From Corynespora cassiicola (Eukaryota; Ascomycota; Dothideomycetes; Pleosporales; Corynesporascaceae): DNA of 64,000 nucleotides. Positions within the stretch are counted from its first letter, which is position 1; each line of letters opens with the position of its first letter. A model generated the notes under the pieces. It was given only the letters and a program-made list of their open reading frames with translations, was not told where the DNA came from and searched no databases. The position numbers and the translations under genes are program-made. The DNA is taken from positions 62,001 through 126,000 of the forward strand of contig JAEUWY010000004.1 of the NCBI GenBank assembly GCA_022059125.1, given 5' to 3'. This document shows positions 33,601 to 46,241 of this stretch, piece by piece.

Positions 33601-34720
33601 TTAGAGACGGGGATAGCGACGATGGCAGGCGGAGGTCTCAAGTCGGGGGGCGGGCGTCGAGGAGCGGCACGGGGGCAGCTGGGCGGGGCGGATGGGGGGA
33701 AGTCCCGGACTGGTGGTGGAGAGGAGAGAGAGGAGAGGAGCTGCGGGGGGCCTCCGGAGGTGTAGGTTGATGGCGATGGCGAGTTTGCAATACCGTACGG
33801 GCGTGGTCGTTGCTGTTTTTGCAAAACTGCAGCTCGCCGCTTGGGCCACCAGTGCCGCCTAGCGTGGCCTTTCCGGGCCTATCACCACCGGACGGGCCAG
33901 CTCTCTCACTTGCTGCTGCTGGGCTCTGCCTTTTCTCTGCGCCTTCAGTTTCTGCTTCTCTGCTGCTGCTTCTTTGCATCGTGGCTCCATCACGGCGGGC
34001 GTGCCCTCCAGCCATCGCCGTCTCCCGTCTTGCCCCCCGCACCTGCCGTGGTTGGCTGCCCCCGACCTGCTCCTGCCTCGAGCTGCTGCCGCTCCTGCCT
34101 GCTCCAATGGCTGCACCTGCCTCCAAGCTCGAGTCCCCCCAACCGGGCCATCCCATCTTCGAGCCCGCCTGAACACCGGCACGGGCTGCCTTGTGCAGCT
34201 CCATACATCTCCACCCTCTGCAGGATGCAGCAGACGCACGCCGCCGGCCTGCAGAGCTGAGGCTGCCTTCACATGGCCGCTGCCGACGCGTAGGGGCCGC
34301 TGCAGTCGCGTGTCTGGGTGCACCGCACCAGGCGCACACACGCACACACACGCACACATGCACACAGAACAGCCATCGCTGGAGCTTCGACTCCCATCCG
34401 ACGCCAATCGCTGCCTGCAGACATGCCCGTCCCGTCTCGTCTCGTCTCATGGGCCACTCAGGCTGGCGCTCCAGCCTCACAGCCTCGCAGCGCGCCGTCC
34501 GCCCCAGGCGGTGAGGCTGTCGGCTTCAGAGATTGGCGGCGGCGATCCCGAGATTCTGCCGTGAACCCTGTGCCGACAACACTTTTTTTCCAAAATTTCC
34601 CCCACCTCGTCACCACAACACGCTCCTTCCACCACCACAAAATTTTCTGACCTTTTGCTGTCGCGGCGACTGGTCTTTCTTCCGGCTGTATTTCTTTGAA
34701 TATCTCCGGGAGACTTCATC
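33601..34720. promoter_or_regulatory. Divergent promoter region, DUF2433 gene and KAP123
   Basis: 1.1 kb between two start codons. It is low-complexity, with GGC/CTG-rich stretches and a CA/CG-rich run at about 34337-34368 (ACACACACGCACACA type). Long open frames on both strands, such as 33638-34480 minus, are compositional and not supported as genes. A CT/CA-rich segment lies just above the KAP123 start. Confidence 0.45.
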
Positions 34721-37700
34721 ATGGACGAGCAGCAGTTTGTCCAGCTCCTCGAGGGCTTGCTGCAGCGTAAGATTCCCCAGCCTGGTCCCCAACCCTCGTA
34801 GCCCCCCGCTGATTTTTTTTTTCTCCAGCCGACACGGAGCGCGTCAAGTCTGCCACTGCCACCCTGAACAAGCAGTACTACACTTCGCCCGCCTCCCTCA
34901 ATGCCCTGCTGCAGATTGTCTGCAACCACCAGAGGCAGGAGCTGCGCCAGCTTGCCGCCGTCGAGGCGAGGAAGCTGGTCAGCAAGCACTGGGTCAAGCT
35001 TCCAGAGGACCAGAAGGCTGCCCTCCGCAACCAGCTGTTCCAGTACACCCTCAATGAGGAGCCCACCCTCACCAGGCACTCTGCCGCCCGTGTCATCTCG
35101 GCCATTGCCGCCCACGACATTGAGGATGGCCAGTGGGCCGACCTGCCTGGCCTCCTCCAGCAGGCCGCCACCAGCCAGACTGCCAGGCACAGGGAGGTCG
35201 GAACCTTCATCATCTACACCACCATCGAGTCCGTTGGCGAGGGCTTCCCTGCCAAGATTCAGGACCTGTACACCCTTTTCTCCTCCACCATTCAGGACCC
35301 GGAGAGCACCGAGGTCAGGGTCAACACTATGAACGCCCTGAGCCGATGTGCCATGTTCCTCGATCCCGAAGAAGACCCCAAGCACCTGGCCCTCTTCCAG
35401 GACGCCATCCCTGGCATGGTCAACGTCCTCCAGCACACTGTCGAGCAGGGTGATGAGGACGCCGCTCTCCAGGCCTTTGAGGTTTTCCAAACCCTACTCG
35501 GCTGCGAGTCTGCTTTGCTCCAGAAGCACTTCGGCGACCTGGTCAAGTTCATGATTCATCTCAGCTCTACTACCACCCTCGACGAGGACTACCGCTCTCA
35601 GGCCCTTGCTTTCCTCATGCAGTGCGTCCGCTACCGCAAGCTCAAGGTGCAGGCTCTGCGCATCGGTGAGGAGCTCACCCTCAAGGCCCTCCAGATCGTC
35701 ACCGAGCTTGGCGACCTCTCCAGCGACGATGAGGATGTTACTCCCGCCCGCTCTGCCCTCGGCCTCTTGGATATCCTTGCTTCTAGCCTTCCCCCAAGCC
35801 AGGTTGTCATTCCTCTCCTCAAGGCCCTTGGGGGATACTTCTCCTCCGAGAACCCAGACTATCGCCAGGCCGGTATCCTCGCCCTCGGCATGTGCGTTGA
35901 GGGTGCCCCCGACTTCATCGCCACTCAGCTCCATGAGATCCTTCCCATGGTCCTTCACCTTCTCGAGGACCCTGATCTCAAGGTCAGGGCTGCAGCCCTC
36001 AATGGAATCGCCCGCCTCGCTGATGACTTGGCCGAGGACGTCGCAAAGGAGCATGGCCGCTTGATTCCCTCCATGCTCAAGAACTTCGATCTTGCTGTGA
36101 GCAACCTCCAGTCCTCAGACGATGAGCGCAACCTTCAGATCATCCGTGGCAGCTGCCACGCGATTGACTCGCTTATCGAGGGTCTCGATTCCGACGAGGC
36201 CAGCCAATATGTCCCTGAGCTTGTCCCTCGCTTCGCCAAGTTTTTCCACCACGACGATTTGAGGTGCAAGAGCGCTGCCATCAGCGCCGTTGGTTCTATT
36301 GCTTCAGCTTCTGAGAAGGCTTTCATTCCTTACTTCAAGGACATCATGGGCGGCCTTGAGCAGTACGTCAGGATCAAGGACAGCCAGGATGATCTTGATC
36401 TCCGTGGTGTTGCTTGTGACACCATGGGCAAGATTGCCTCCGCTGTGGGTGCAGAGGCTTTTGAGCCATACGTTTTGCCCCTGATGGAGGCTTCGGAGGA
36501 GGCTCTCCACCTCGACCACCCTAGGCTCAAGGAGACCAGCTACATCCTGTGGAGCACCATGGCCAAGGTCTACGAGGAGAAGTTTGCCAAGTTCCTTCCT
36601 GGTGCCATCAAAGGTCTCGAGGAGTGCCTTGACCAGGAAGAGGGTAATGAGCTCGATGACATCCTCGGTGAGGATGCTTCAGAGCTCCTTGGTACCGATG
36701 TTGTAGTCCAGGGCCAGAAAATCAAGGTCGCTCCTGCCGATGACGGTGACGACGACAGTGACTTGAACGAGGCTGCCATGGATGACGACGAGGATGACTG
36801 GGATGACATTGGCGGCGTTACTGCCGTCGCCATGGAGAAGGAGATCGCTGCTGAAGTCTATGGTGACATCATCACCCACACCCGCCGCGAATTCTTGCCA
36901 TTCCTGGAGCAGACTGTCCAGAAGCTCCTTGAGCTTATCGAGCATCACTATGAAGGCATTCGCAAGGCTGCCATTGGCACCCTCTGGCGCACCTATGCTT
37001 GCCTGGTCGGTTTGTCCGAGGGCGATGGCCAGGCCAAATGGAAGCCTGGTCTTCCTCTCCAGGTTGAGCCAGCTGCCGAGTTGAAGAAGCTTGGTGACCT
37101 CGTCATGAATGCTACCATGTCTGTGTGGCTTGACGAGATGGACCGGTATGTACACATTTTCTTTCTAACACTTTTCAGCACCAAGGATGACCCATCTTCG
37201 TTAATCCCAGCTCACTCCGATGCACAAGTTGCAATTGAGGTGAAAGCGAATCTGTTTCTGAGACACGTGCACACTCTCACATCTATTATGCCATGACGTC
37301 TTGGGCAATGACTGACGAGTGTTTAGCGGAACTGTCACGGACATCAACCGCGATGTCGCTGCGACCCTCAAGCTCTGTGGTCCTGCCGTCTTGGTGACAG
37401 AGAACGGCCCTGTCATTGGTGACATGACCCAGCTGCTCCTTGCCATCATCACCAAGCACCACCCGTGCCAGCAGGACTTGGGTGAGGAAGAGGAGGATAT
37501 CCTTGAAGAGTCTTCCGAGTACGACTGGCTGGTCATCGAGACGGCTATGGAGGTTGTTACCTGCCTCGCTGTCGCTCTTGGCCCTAGCTTCGCAGAGCTC
37601 TGGAAGATGTTTGAGAAGCCCATTGTCAAGTACGCCAGCAGCCAGGAGGCAACTGAGCGCAGCGCCGCTGTCGGCACTATCGCCGAGTGCGTCGGCAACA

Positions 37701-38271
37701 TGGGCGCGGCCTGCACCCCCTACACGTCGTCTCTGTTGAAGCTGCTTGTGCACCGCCTTTCCGATGAGGATCCTGAGACCAAGTCCAATGCCGTGTACGG
37801 AATCGGCCTGCTTGCTGAGAGCACCACCAATGATGCAGAGATCCTTGGCTCGCTGTCCACCATCTTCTCCAAGCTTGAGCCTCTGCTCGATGCTCAGGAT
37901 CAGGCTCGCCTGCTTGACAACACGGCTGGCTGCATCAGCCGTTTCATTTCCAAATTCGGCGACAAGCTCCCTATTAGCGAGGTTCTTCCCCGTCTCGTGC
38001 AGCTCCTGCCCCTGAGGGAGGACTACGAGGAGAACAAGCCCGTCTTCGGCATGATCATCAAGCTCTGTAAGTTTGTCCGATTTGCAATTTTTTTGTTTGT
38101 TTTTTTGCAGTGACTAACAAGGCATCAGACCAAGCCAACGAGCCCACGATTCAGCAGCTGACGGGCACTTTGATGCCCATCTTTGAGAAGGTGCTTGCAT
38201 CTCCCGAGGAGCAACTCGAGGATGAGACGCGGGCTCAGCTCACTGAGCTCGTCAACTACCTCCGCAAGTAA
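34721..38271 (+). CDS. KAP123: Importin beta family karyopherin, Kap123 / importin-4 orthologue
   Basis: Four exons, 34721-34766, 34829-37145, 37327-38066 and 38129-38271, give 1081 aa; the introns are 62, 181 and 62 bp, the first with a T-rich tract and CAG acceptor. The N-terminus (MDEQQFVQLLEGLLQ...DTERVKSATATLNKQYYT, then LAAVEARKLVSKHW) matches the characteristic start of Kap123. The whole protein is a series of HEAT helices (for example YRQAGILALGMCVEGAPDFI, DLKVRAAALNGIARLADDL). An acidic loop (DDGDDDSDLNEAAMDDDEDD) near residue 665 is typical of import karyopherins and helps release or bind basic cargo. Kap123 imports ribosomal proteins and histones H3/H4 through the nuclear pore in a Ran-dependent manner. 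Length matches the family. Confidence 0.96.
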
Positions 38272-39025
38272 AGAGAAGGCGATGGGGATGGCAGCCAGGC
38301 GATCGGCAATGAAATACCCAGTGGGATGGACTAATGAGTTACGGCAATATTTGGCTATGGTACGGAACAGGGACGGGTGACATGTTGATACCACGGCTTC
38401 GATGATGATTGGAAAAAAAATGCATGATTATTGATAGATAGACGCTCTGTCAGCTGCAGGGCAAAATGATACGATTTCTCTTGAACGATGCGCATCGGAA
38501 GTGACCGATGGTCGACGAGACGGCCAGGTACCGAGTGGTGAAGCATGTGCACGGGCCAGGCCGGGCGGGCGCCCGTGACGTCGATCGGCGGCTCTGTTCC
38601 TGGCAGTTGCCGCCTCACTGCTCACCGTGACGACACGCCAAAACCACACGACCCGCGACCAGCCCCCCAGCCTCCCGCATCCACGTCCGCCTGCCTGGCC
38701 TCTGCTCTGCAAATGTATTGAATGCACCCCGTGTTTCCTCTCTCGTTCCCACTAGCGCCTGCAGCCTGCACCATCTTCCGTCCCGACCGAAGCTCGACCG
38801 GAGGAGCTTCAGCCACTCCGCACCCGGCCACAGTCATCTAGCTCCACAGCACCACCCACCCACCCTCGATACCTCCGCCTCGGCCTTCTTTTAATCCCGC
38901 AACCCACCCGAGTCTCTTTCACGTACACGATACCTCTGGACGCCCACTCACTGCCCGTGACACCGACCCGAGAGCAAACCAACGTCGACTGATCCTCCAG
39001 GCGCCCAGTGGCGCGACCGTCCAAC
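38272..39025. promoter_or_regulatory. KAP123 3' end and NCR1 promoter
   Basis: A 754-bp interval. The second half (about 38640-39020) is C-rich with many CCACCC and CTCG runs, as in fungal promoters and leaders. No gene is supported. Confidence 0.45.
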
Positions 39026-42000
39026 ATGGCGAAGCGGTGCTCGCGAGGAGGGTGGGGAGCTATCACGGCGGGCCTGCTCTCCATCCTCGTCGGCTCTGCG
39101 CTCGCTGGCCCCGATCTCACCACCAAGCACGAGAAGGGACGGTGTGCCATCCGCGGCCATTGCGGCAAGCAGGGCTGGTTTGGCTCCGAGCTGCCCTGCC
39201 CGGACAACGGCCTGGCCGAGAAGCCCGATGCCGATCTCAGGAAGAAGCTGCTGGATATCTGTGGCGACAAGTGGTCCGACTCGGATGTGTGCTGTAGGGA
39301 GGAGCAGCTCGACGCGCTCCAGTCGAACCTGGGCCGTGCCACGCCCATCATCAATGCGTGCCCCGCCTGCAAAGAGAACTTCTACAACTTGTTCTGCACC
39401 TTTACCTGTTCCCCCGACCAGTCTCTCTTCATAAACGTCACCGACACCACTCCCAAAGGCGACAAATACCTTGTGACCGAGCTAGACCAGCTCGTCTCGA
39501 ATGAATATGGCTCTGGCTTCTACGACAGCTGCAAGGACGTCAAGTTCGGCGCAACCAATGGAAAAGCCATGGATTTCATCGGCGGCGGCGCAAAGAACTA
39601 TACCCAGTTTCTCAAGTTCCTTGGAGACAAGAAAGCTCTTGGTAGCCCGTTTCAGATCAACTTCCCTCGCCCCGACGAGGAAAAGTTCCCTGGCCTCGTG
39701 CCCATGAACAAGACTGCTTATCCGTGCAACTCGACAGACGAAAAGTACCGGTGCGCCTGCTTGGACTGTGGTAGCTCATGCGCAGAGCTCCCCGAAGTTT
39801 CCGACGCTAAGCAGTGCTACGTTGGATTGCTGCCATGTCTCTCGTTCGCCGTGATCCTCATCTACTCGGTCTTCCTGTGCCTCTTGTGCATCGCCATTGC
39901 TGGCCACGTCGCCTACCAAAAGCACGCCAAGCAGAAGAACGAGCGTCTGCGCCTTTTGCAGGATCTAGAGCCCAGTGACGATGAAGATGAAGGCGACATT
40001 GTGCACAATGTTGGCATGCTCGATCGACCGACCAAGCACTACTTCATCAACACATGGTGTGACCGCGCTTTTAGCCGTCTGGGGTACATTTGTGCAAGAT
40101 TTCCTCTTATTACCATCTTCACCAGCATCTTGGTCGTCGTTCTTTTGAGCTTGGGGTGGTTGAGGTTCGAGGTGGAGAAAGATCCTGTGCGTCTCTGGGT
40201 CTCGCCTGATTCCGCCGCGGCAAAGGAGAAGGCTTTCTTCGATGAAAAGTTTGGGCCATTCTACCGCACTGAGCAGGCCTTCTTGGTAAACGACACCGGC
40301 GAGTACCCCGGCCCTGTGCTGAGTTATGACATTCTCAAGTGGTGGTTTGATGTCGAAGGCCGCATCCAGCGATTGATGTCTATCGGTGGCGTTACCTTGG
40401 ACGAAGTATGCTTCAAGCCTACCGGAGATGCTTGCGTCGTTCAGTCCGTAACCGGCTACTGGGGCAACGATTTTTCGCAGGTGTTCCCCGACACTTGGCA
40501 AGACGATCTGGCAGAGTGTGTTGACAATCCCTCGCTTTGCCTGCCGCCCTTCCACCAACCTCTCGACCCCCATTTCTTGTTTGGTGGCGTGAATGACAGC
40601 GTTCTCGACGCGCAAGCGCTCATTGCTACATGGGTAGTCAACAACCACGCTGAAGGCACACCCAAGCTCGAGCGCGCCATGGACTGGGAGAATAGTGTGA
40701 AGAATCTCATGCTCAATGTTCAAGCCGAAGCAGAGGATCGAGGTCTTCGGCTGAGCTTCAGCACAGAAGTCAGTTTGGAACAGGAACTGAACAAGAGTAC
40801 CAACACTGACGCTAAAATCGTCGTGGTGAGCTACATCATCATGTTTTTGTATGCTTCTATGGCTCTTGGCTCGACTACGCTTACTGTGCGGTCACTTCTG
40901 CGCAACCCCGCGAACGCACTTGTCCAGTCCAAGTTTATGCTCGGTATTGTCGGTATTCTCATCGTTCTGATGTCCGTCTCTGCCTCGGTGGGGCTCTTCT
41001 CGGCAGCTGGCATCAAGGTTACACTCATCATCGCCGAGGTCATCCCATTCTTGGTACTCGCCGTGGGTGTGGACAACATCTTCCTCATTGTGCACGAATT
41101 TGAGCGAGTCAACCTCAGCCATCCCGAAGGTAGCGTTCCAGAGCGTGTATCCAGAGCCCTTGGTCGCATGGGGCCGTCTATTCTGCTTTCGGCAACCACC
41201 GAGACCACTGCATTCGCCCTGGGGTGTGCTGTCGGCATGCCTGCCGTCCGCAACTTTGCAGCCTACGCAGCTGGTGCCGTCTTCATCAACGCTATTCTTC
41301 AGGTCACTATGTTCGTTGCGGTGCTTGCCCTCAACCAACGCCGTGTAGAGGCGAATCGTGCCGACTGCTTCCCGTTTGTGCGCGTCCGACGTGCTGACCC
41401 AATCTATGGCGGCGTGGGCCATGGTGCTTCTGAAGAGGGTGGCTTGCAGCGTTTCATTCGTAAGACGTATGCACCAGCCATTCTTGGCAAGAAGACCAAG
41501 GTTGCCATTCTTGCAGTATTCTTTGGCATCTTCACTGCCGGTCTGGCTCTATTTCCCAAGGTGCAACTTGGTCTAGACCAACGCATCGCCATTCCGACTG
41601 ACTCGTACCTTATCCCATACTTCAATGATCTCTACGACTACTTCGACGCTGGCCCTCCTGTATACTTTGTCACAAAAGAACTCAACACTACACAGAGAGA
41701 GGCGCAAAAGGAGCTCTGTGGACGCTTCTCCACTTGCGACCAAACCAGTCTTGCCAACATTATCGAAGCCGAGCGTAAGAGGCCTGAGGTGTCGTACATT
41801 TCTACTGCTGCAGCAAGCTGGTTGGACGACTTCTTCCTTTGGCTTAATCCCGAGAACTCGCAGTGCTGTGTCGACAGTCATGGCAAACCTTGTTTCGAAG
41901 ATCGCCAGCCACCGTGGAACATCACCCTGGGGGGTATGCCTGAAGGCCAAGAGTTCATCGAATACCTTGACAAGTGGATTAAAGCCCCGACGACGGAAGA

Positions 42001-42916
42001 CTGCCCTCTCGGTGGTGCTGCCGGGTACTCAACGGCCCTAGTCGTTGATCAGGAGAGACTCACCATCCCTGCTTCCCATTTTAGGACGTTCCACACTCCT
42101 CTTCATTCGCAAAAGGAGTTCATTTCAGCCTACATATCCGCGCGGAGGATCGCCAAGGAAATTGAGAAAGATGTCCAAACCGAAGTCTTCGCCTACTCCA
42201 AGTTTTACATCTTCTTTGACCAGTACACATCTATCGTCCGCCTGGCAGGTGCACTCATTGGATCCGCACTCGCTGCAACTCTCCTCGTCACCACTATTCT
42301 TCTGGGATCCCTCCAGACTGCTTTCATCGTGACTCTTGTGGTCGCAATGACCATATCTGCCATTATCGGTTCAATGGCCGTGATGGGTGTCTCGCTAAAT
42401 GCCGTCTCTCTCGTCAACCTTATCATCTGTGTCGGCATCAGCGTCGAGTTCACCGCGCACATTGCCCGAGCTTTCACGTTTCCCAGCCGCGCTACCATGG
42501 AGCGCGCTCCCAGACATAGGTTCCGTGGCCTCGATGCCCGCGCCTGGACCTCGCTTGTCAATGTTGCAAGCTCGGTGGTCAGCGGTATCACCATTACCAA
42601 GATCCTGGGCGTGGGTGTTTTGGCGTGGACGAGGAGTAAGGTATGTATCATCTCGATTCTCTTTCGATACGATCTAAGGACTTGACTAACGAATCTTTCC
42701 AACCAGATTTTCGAAATCTACTACTTCCGCGTCTGGGTTGCACTCGTGGTTTGGGCGGCTACCCACGCGCTGATTCTGCTCCCCGTGCTGCTCTCGCTGT
42801 TTGGAGGAAGGGGATATGTGGATCCGGAGAGCGATGGAGGATTGGAGCAGGACTTGAGGTCCAGGCAGTACCCTGCGCTTTTGGGAGAGGATGATGATTA
42901 TGATAGCGATGAGTAG
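39026..42916 (+). CDS. NCR1: Niemann-Pick C1-type sterol transporter (Ncr1)
   Basis: Two exons, 39026-42640 and 42707-42916, separated by a 66-bp intron (GTATGT, CTAAC branch, CAG) give 1274 aa. Start at the ATG at 39026; the frame runs further upstream only through a GTG. A signal peptide (GAITAGLLSILVGSALA) is followed by the Cys-rich luminal NPC1 N-terminal domain (RCAIRGHCGKQGWFG, ACPACKENFYNLFCTFTCSPDQ), which binds sterol. Then come TM1 and luminal loops, the sterol-sensing domain (about residues 600-780, LIIAEVIPFLVLAVGVDNIFLIV), and a second Patched-like bundle with VSLVNLIICVGISVEFTAHI. The C-terminus is a short acidic cytosolic tail. It moves sterols out of the vacuole lumen through its membrane. 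Length matches yeast Ncr1 and human NPC1. Confidence 0.97.
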
Positions 42917-43240
42917 TACTCGTGCTGTTTGGGGTGATGGTGGTGGAGGGACAGAGACAGAAAAGGGCAAGGGGAGGGGAAGGAAGGGCGGGAGTGATGT
43001 ATTATTACGATTGTCTCATCGGCTTAGAATGATATAGTTTGGAATGAGAATGGTTCATTTTAAAAATTACTTGAAGGATGATTGTACTCTTCTACTGTAC
43101 AGTAATGCTGATCTGCTTTTTCTTTGTGCGGTCATCTCTAGCGTTGGTAAGATGCTTACCTGCATCTCTTATGCGCACCTTTTCCCTCTAGCGTTCGTCT
43201 CGGACTAGAATATAACTGTGTTTGCGGATATAGTTTGATT
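42917..43240. other. Convergent 3' spacer, NCR1 and multicopper oxidase
   Basis: A 324-bp AT-rich interval between two stop codons. Nothing else was seen. Confidence 0.5.
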
Positions 43241-45327
43241 TTATAGATCTCGTCTCTTGAATTTATCAAGATCGAGGCCTCTGACTTTCAAGCCAGAATC
43301 AAACTGGTTGATCGGATTATGCTTCACAAACTCCTCCCAAGCGGGGCACGTCTGATCCACAACCTTCTTAGTTGCCTCCTTATCAATCTTCTCAGGAAGT
43401 TCCTGCGCAAATCTTCGTCAGCAAAACAGACACACACATATACCAGGGATCACGGCAAAAAAAAAAAAAAAAAAAAACTCACCAAAACATTCGTGTACAG
43501 CCCCGCACTCGCATGCACGACCAAGTGGCAGTGAAACGACCACACGCCCGGATTATCCACATTGAACTGAATCACGAGATAGGCCGGCAGCTCGGGCGTG
43601 CCCCAGCTCAACTGCGCACTATCCCTCCTCTGCGGATTCTCCGCCCGCGTAATCTCCCCATCCCACTCGCCCCGCCCCTCGGCCAGGATCCAGAAATCCG
43701 CGTGGCCGTGCAGGTGCATGTTGTGCATGACGGGAAACAAGTTGCGCACGACCATGCGCACCGAGGTCTGGTTGCTGTAGTCGAGCACGTGGTACTCGGG
43801 GTGGGAGAGCCAGGGCGAGTTCCCGACGCTGGCTTCGTGGAGGAGGCTGGCGGAATAGTTTGCGCGGAAGGTGATGTTGTTTACGGCGAAGACGAGGTGG
43901 CCGGTTGCGTTTGGGGCGGCGGTTATGTCGAGCTGTTGGGTGAAGGAGGGTTCGGGGACGGGCTGGACGTCGAGCGGGATGGTGGTTTCGAGGGGGTCCT
44001 GGGGAGGGGGTTAGTAGGGGGTGGATGGATGGTAGGTGGGGTACGTACGTTGAGGCAGTCGGTTGATTCCCAGGCGTGGCCCTCGGTGTCGGGGAGGATG
44101 TCTCGGTCAGCATCCTCGTAGTAGACGATGGCCCTGGCGAGAGGGCGATGGACGGTGCCGTTCTGGCATGGCACATCGAGCTCGCTCCGCATCCAGAATG
44201 CGTCGGTTGCGCCCTCGGATGCGGTCACGATGACATCGGACCTCTGGCCAATACCGAGAGTCACTACATCCGTCTCGTACGGTTGCACCTGGACGAAGTC
44301 GTTTGCGACGACAGTGAGCTTGTGGCCGTCGATGGAGAACTTTTGGTTGGACGATCCTCCGGCGTTGATCAAGCGAAGGAGATGCTTCTTTCCCGGCTTG
44401 AACTCGTACTGCGATAGAGTGGCATTGGGTGTGCACGATCGGCCCTGTTCCTCGAGGCTACAGTCATAGTCGTTGCGGCCATTGATCAAGTTGTTCTCGA
44501 TGGGGAGAAAGGTAGGTGGGATGTCATAGACACGGAGGAGGTAACCAAGGTAGTCCGTGTGGCTATAGTCCGTCTAATTACTCGTCAGCTTCATCGGTAA
44601 GATCAGGCATTCCCGAGGTCAGCTCACCAGAAATATCGGGCCCATGTCGATGTCAAAATTCTCAGCTCTCGGTCCGTGGATGATCAGCCCACCGAAGACA
44701 CCGTCCATGTACTGAGCGCTGAAATGCGAATGGTACATGGTCGTGCCAGCAGCCTCTGCACGGAAGCGATACGTGAACGAAGTACCCGGTGCAATCGGGC
44801 ACTGCGCAATGAACGGCACTCCATCATACTGCGGTGTTTCCTTTTGAGGCTGCCCATGCCAGTGAATCGAAGTGCCTAGACTCAGAAGTTAGACGTTGCC
44901 GAGAGCGAAAAAAGTGTCTACCTTAGACATACCTTCCGCAGGAGAAGAGATGTGATTCGTGACCGTGACCTCGAAATAGTCACCTAGATTCCCTTCAATA
45001 GTCGGTCCGGGAAACTGGCCATTGACAAGTATTAAGCTGCGGTTAAGGCCATCGGGGGCTCGGTGCTCTCTTGAGATGGTGAAGTTGTACTTGTGTACTT
45101 TTGCTGTCTCGGGAAGTGCACGCTCTACTGGACGGAGAATCGGGCTCCTGATTGGTGTCGATATATCAAGGACCTCTGCAGGGCCTCTTCCGACCACGCC
45201 TAGAGGGGTTTCGTAAGTGCTAGTCTTCGATGAAGCATCTGGGTATATCCTTACCACCCGCCGTGAGCTGAGACAGTGACGCGAGCAACGCCGTCGACCT
45301 GACCGAAAGCCATGTGAGGGACACCAT
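43241..45327 (-). CDS. Laccase-like multicopper oxidase, secreted
   Basis: Six exons, 45327-45255, 45199-44933, 44875-44628, 44573-44049, 43998-43483 and 43402-43241, give 596 aa; all five introns are 50-80 bp and in phase. The protein starts with a signal peptide (MVSLTWLSVRSTALLASLSQLTAG). The four copper motifs are complete: H118-W-H120-G, H162-S-H164, H466-x-H468-x-H470 within HNMHLHGH, and H527-C528-H529 with H533; the T1 axial position is L538, as in high-potential laccases. Cupredoxin domains 1-3 are all present. Such enzymes oxidise phenols with reduction of O2 to water. The last intron has a run of 21 T on the coding strand. It lies next to an O-methyltransferase and within a group of aromatic-modifying enzymes, so it may oxidise or couple the pathway product; the alternatives are a pigment or lignin-type laccase. 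Confidence 0.93.
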
Positions 45328-46241
45328 GATGCAAAGTAGAGGAGCTTGCAGGGTAGAGCTGACAGGTACACCCAGAATTTGGCACTCTTTTCTACAACTT
45401 TTCTGAGGTCTTAGGAAATTGCATTGTCCCGTTCCGCTCAGAAAGCTCCACCTACTCAGCCATCGTGAACCGCCTCATCCATCTACCACGGAGACCGACA
45501 ATCCATGCTTTAAACTATTGATGGTTTACTTGGAAGGCATACTCGATCTTGGAGATGTAAGTGAGCAGTAATTTTTAGACTCTAGGCAAACCCGTCCTGC
45601 CCGTGCGGCTGCCTCGATAAAGTCCTCCCATCGTTGAAGGGTCTAGAAGGGCATAGCACGCCAACTACGGGAATTAACACAACGGAGTTACTGTGCAATT
45701 CTGTGGTAGTGACCTACCAAATTAGTCAAAAGGCCATGAATGGGGCCAAGCAGGATGCTGCGGCTCCGCGGATCGGTCTTGGCCTAGCGTGGGCGACTAG
45801 GATTGTATAGCTCCGCGAAGGATTTCTGACTACCGAGAAGGATTCTGTACCACCGAGGTTAGTATACAAGCTTCAGCGAATCCGGATTGAGAAATCTTTA
45901 GCGTGTATCAAAGCTTTAGTGATAGATTAACGAAGTGAGGGATAGCGCTTATTTTCCCCCATTCACAAAGGGGCAAGCTCCGGAGCAAAGCTGAGCCCGT
46001 TCCGTGGCTTGGAGGACCTCGGATCAATCGTTTTTCGCATCCGATCATCCAGGCCTCAACGGGGGCGTCGATATCCAGGTTTTCAACTGACAGGAGCAGC
46101 ATGTCAGCTTATGGACAAGGTTTTCTGAGGTTGCACAGCATGTGGATCTAGGACGTGGGATGCAGTGACGATTTCAACACCAACCATTCATTTGATCTTG
46201 GTTTCTATCTAGCTTGGAAATCCCCACACATACCCTGGCAT
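45328..46241. promoter_or_regulatory. Multicopper oxidase promoter and O-methyltransferase 3' region
   Basis: 914 bp between the laccase start and the O-methyltransferase stop; both genes are on the minus strand. It contains the CGG-N3-CCG element listed separately and a related CGG-N2-CCG (45761-45768). A short imperfect tandem repeat lies at about 45825-45865 (TTCTG-CTACCGAG type). No gene is supported. Confidence 0.5.
45489..45497. promoter_or_regulatory. CGG-N3-CCG element upstream of the multicopper oxidase
   Basis: CGGAGACCG, 162 bp above the laccase start codon. Its reverse complement CGGTCTCCG is identical to the element at 51304. Inverted CGG triplets are the usual target of Zn2Cys6 dimers. 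Function here is inference. Confidence 0.4.

Noticed and set aside
33638..34480. 280-codon minus-strand frame in the KAP123/DUF2433 promoter
   Set aside because: Low-complexity Arg/Ala/Gly sequence, overlapped by plus-strand frames, located between two confident divergent starts.
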